A DNA stretch of 6,155 nucleotides from Ignavibacteria bacterium (GTDB lineage Bacteria; Bacteroidota; Ignavibacteria; UBA10030; UBA6906): positions 1 through 6,155 of the forward strand of contig JAOUDE010000157.1 in NCBI GenBank assembly GCA_029859455.1. Reading direction: 5' to 3'. This document shows positions 5,397-6,155 of this stretch, in pieces. The translations under genes were made by a program, and so were the position numbers. Every line of letters starts with the position of its first letter. The first letter of the stretch is position 1. Below the pieces are notes generated by a model that saw only the letters and a list, made by a program, of their open reading frames with translations, searched no databases and was not told where the DNA came from.

Positions 5397-6155
5397 TGAT
5401 TGAGATCTCCGGTTACCTTGCCGCGGTGATGATCGGTGTGACGCTCGGCCTCATCGGGGCAGGCGGGTCGATCCTCACAGTCCCGGTGCTTGTCTATTTA
5501 ATGGCAGTGGAGCCGGTCCTCGCCACCTCATATTCCCTTTTTGTTGTCGGGCTGACCGCCCTGGTTGGTTCGATCCAGTATATGCGGCAGGGGCTCGTTC
5601 TGTATCGGACAGCTGTTCTCTTCTCGATCCCCGCGTTTGCCGGAGTCTTTCTGTCACGTGCGCTGATCCTTCCTTCGATCCCTGACCCGATTGTTACAGT
5701 CGGCGAATCAGTGATGACGAAGGACCTGGGCGTGATGCTCCTCTTCGCCGTTTTGATGGTACTGGCGTCGGTTTCGATGATCAGGAAAAAGGAGGAGCGT
5801 CCGGAATCAACTCAGGAGGCGGCGCGATGGAAAATCTGGGTCGACGGATTTGTGGTGGGGATCCTGACCGGACTGGTTGGTGCAGGGGGAGGATTCCTGA
5901 TCATCCCGGCGCTTGTCGTCTTGGCGAAGGTGCCGATGAAGGCTGCAGTGGGAACATCACTTCTGATCATCGCGGTGAAATCGCTTCTCGGCTTCACCGG
6001 GGACTATGCGCTGGAAGGGATCGACTGGATGTTCCTCTTCATGTTCTCGATCTTTACTGTTGGGGGAATCGTCCTCGGCACGTATTGTTCACGGTTTGTC
6101 CCGGGAAAGAAACTGAAACCGGCCTTCGGTTGGTTTGTTCTGGCGATGGGACTCT
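5396..6155 (+). CDS. TauE/SafE family membrane transporter (3' end cut by the window)
   Basis: The first 253 residues of a polytopic inner-membrane protein; the frame is open to the end of the window. It shows the internal two-fold repeat of the TauE/SafE (DUF81) family. GLIGAGGSILTVPVLVYL (18-35) corresponds to GLVGAGGGFLIIPALVVL (159-176), and the following ATSYSLFVVGLTALVGSIQY (43-62) parallels VGTSLLIIAVKSLLGF in the second half. Hydrophobic spans lie at roughly 5-35, 42-62, 72-92, 111-129 and 149-175, with more after 180. A charged linker of about 18 residues (RKKEERPESTQEAARWK, 130-146) joins the halves and is probably cytoplasmic. Relatives export sulfite, sulfoacetate or other anions; the substrate here cannot be inferred. 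ATG 5396 was chosen because it starts just before the first membrane span; GTG 5393 is an alternative. The ribosome site is poor, fitting coupling to pgi 31 bases upstream. No functional tie to sugar metabolism is evident. Confidence 0.9.
   Translation, partial: MIEISGYLAAVMIGVTLGLIGAGGSILTVPVLVYLMAVEPVLATSYSLFVVGLTALVGSIQYMRQGLVLYRTAVLFSIPAFAGVFLSRALILPSIPDPIVTVGESVMTKDLGVMLLFAVLMVLASVSMIRKKEERPESTQEAARWKIWVDGFVVGILTGLVGAGGGFLIIPALVVLAKVPMKAAVGTSLLIIAVKSLLGFTGDYALEGIDWMFLFMFSIFTVGGIVLGTYCSRFVPGKKLKPAFGWFVLAMGL

Overview
The window is a compact stretch of a bacterial chromosome with moderate-to-high GC, containing seven protein-coding genes (two cut by the window edges), almost no non-coding DNA, and no RNA genes, mobile elements or CRISPR arrays that I can see. 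A lipoprotein-type signal, an exported haem c-type motif and a secreted redoxin point to a Gram-negative, cytochrome-bearing organism. Clear AG-rich ribosome binding sites precede the redoxin, glgA and pgi. The style fits the Bacteroidota/Ignavibacteria/FCB neighbourhood, but that placement is an impression and not a demonstrated assignment.

Layout. (1) Positions 1-309 (+) are the C-terminal end of an S9-family (prolyl oligopeptidase-like) peptidase. (2) Positions 380-2088 (+) hold a tight run of three genes: an exported thioredoxin-fold protein of the PRX_like1 type, a small monohaem c-type cytochrome-like lipoprotein, and a DUF72 (YecE-type) protein, with gaps of 19 and 7 bases. (3) The glycogen synthase gene glgA (2085-3557, -) runs towards this cluster, and its stop codon overlaps the DUF72 stop inside a 10-base palindrome. 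(4) A 154-base divergent intergenic region (3558-3711) carries a plausible promoter for glgA on one strand and for pgi on the other, with an imperfect inverted repeat between them. (5) pgi (3712-5364, +) encodes full-length glucose-6-phosphate isomerase. (6) A TauE/SafE-type membrane transporter starts at 5396 and runs off the right edge.

Functionally, glgA and pgi form a divergent pair in storage-carbohydrate metabolism: Pgi interconverts fructose-6-P and glucose-6-P, the entry to the glucose-1-P/ADP-glucose route that GlgA completes. The redoxin and cytochrome-like lipoprotein look like a small envelope redox pair. The TauE-like exporter has no obvious metabolic link to its neighbours.

Most of the window is ordinary housekeeping sequence. 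The points that merit a second look are the redoxin/monohaem lipoprotein pair, the shared-stop palindrome, the divergent glgA-pgi control region, and a possible 11-codon coupling ORF between pgi and the transporter. I found no convincing evidence of a wholly new system.
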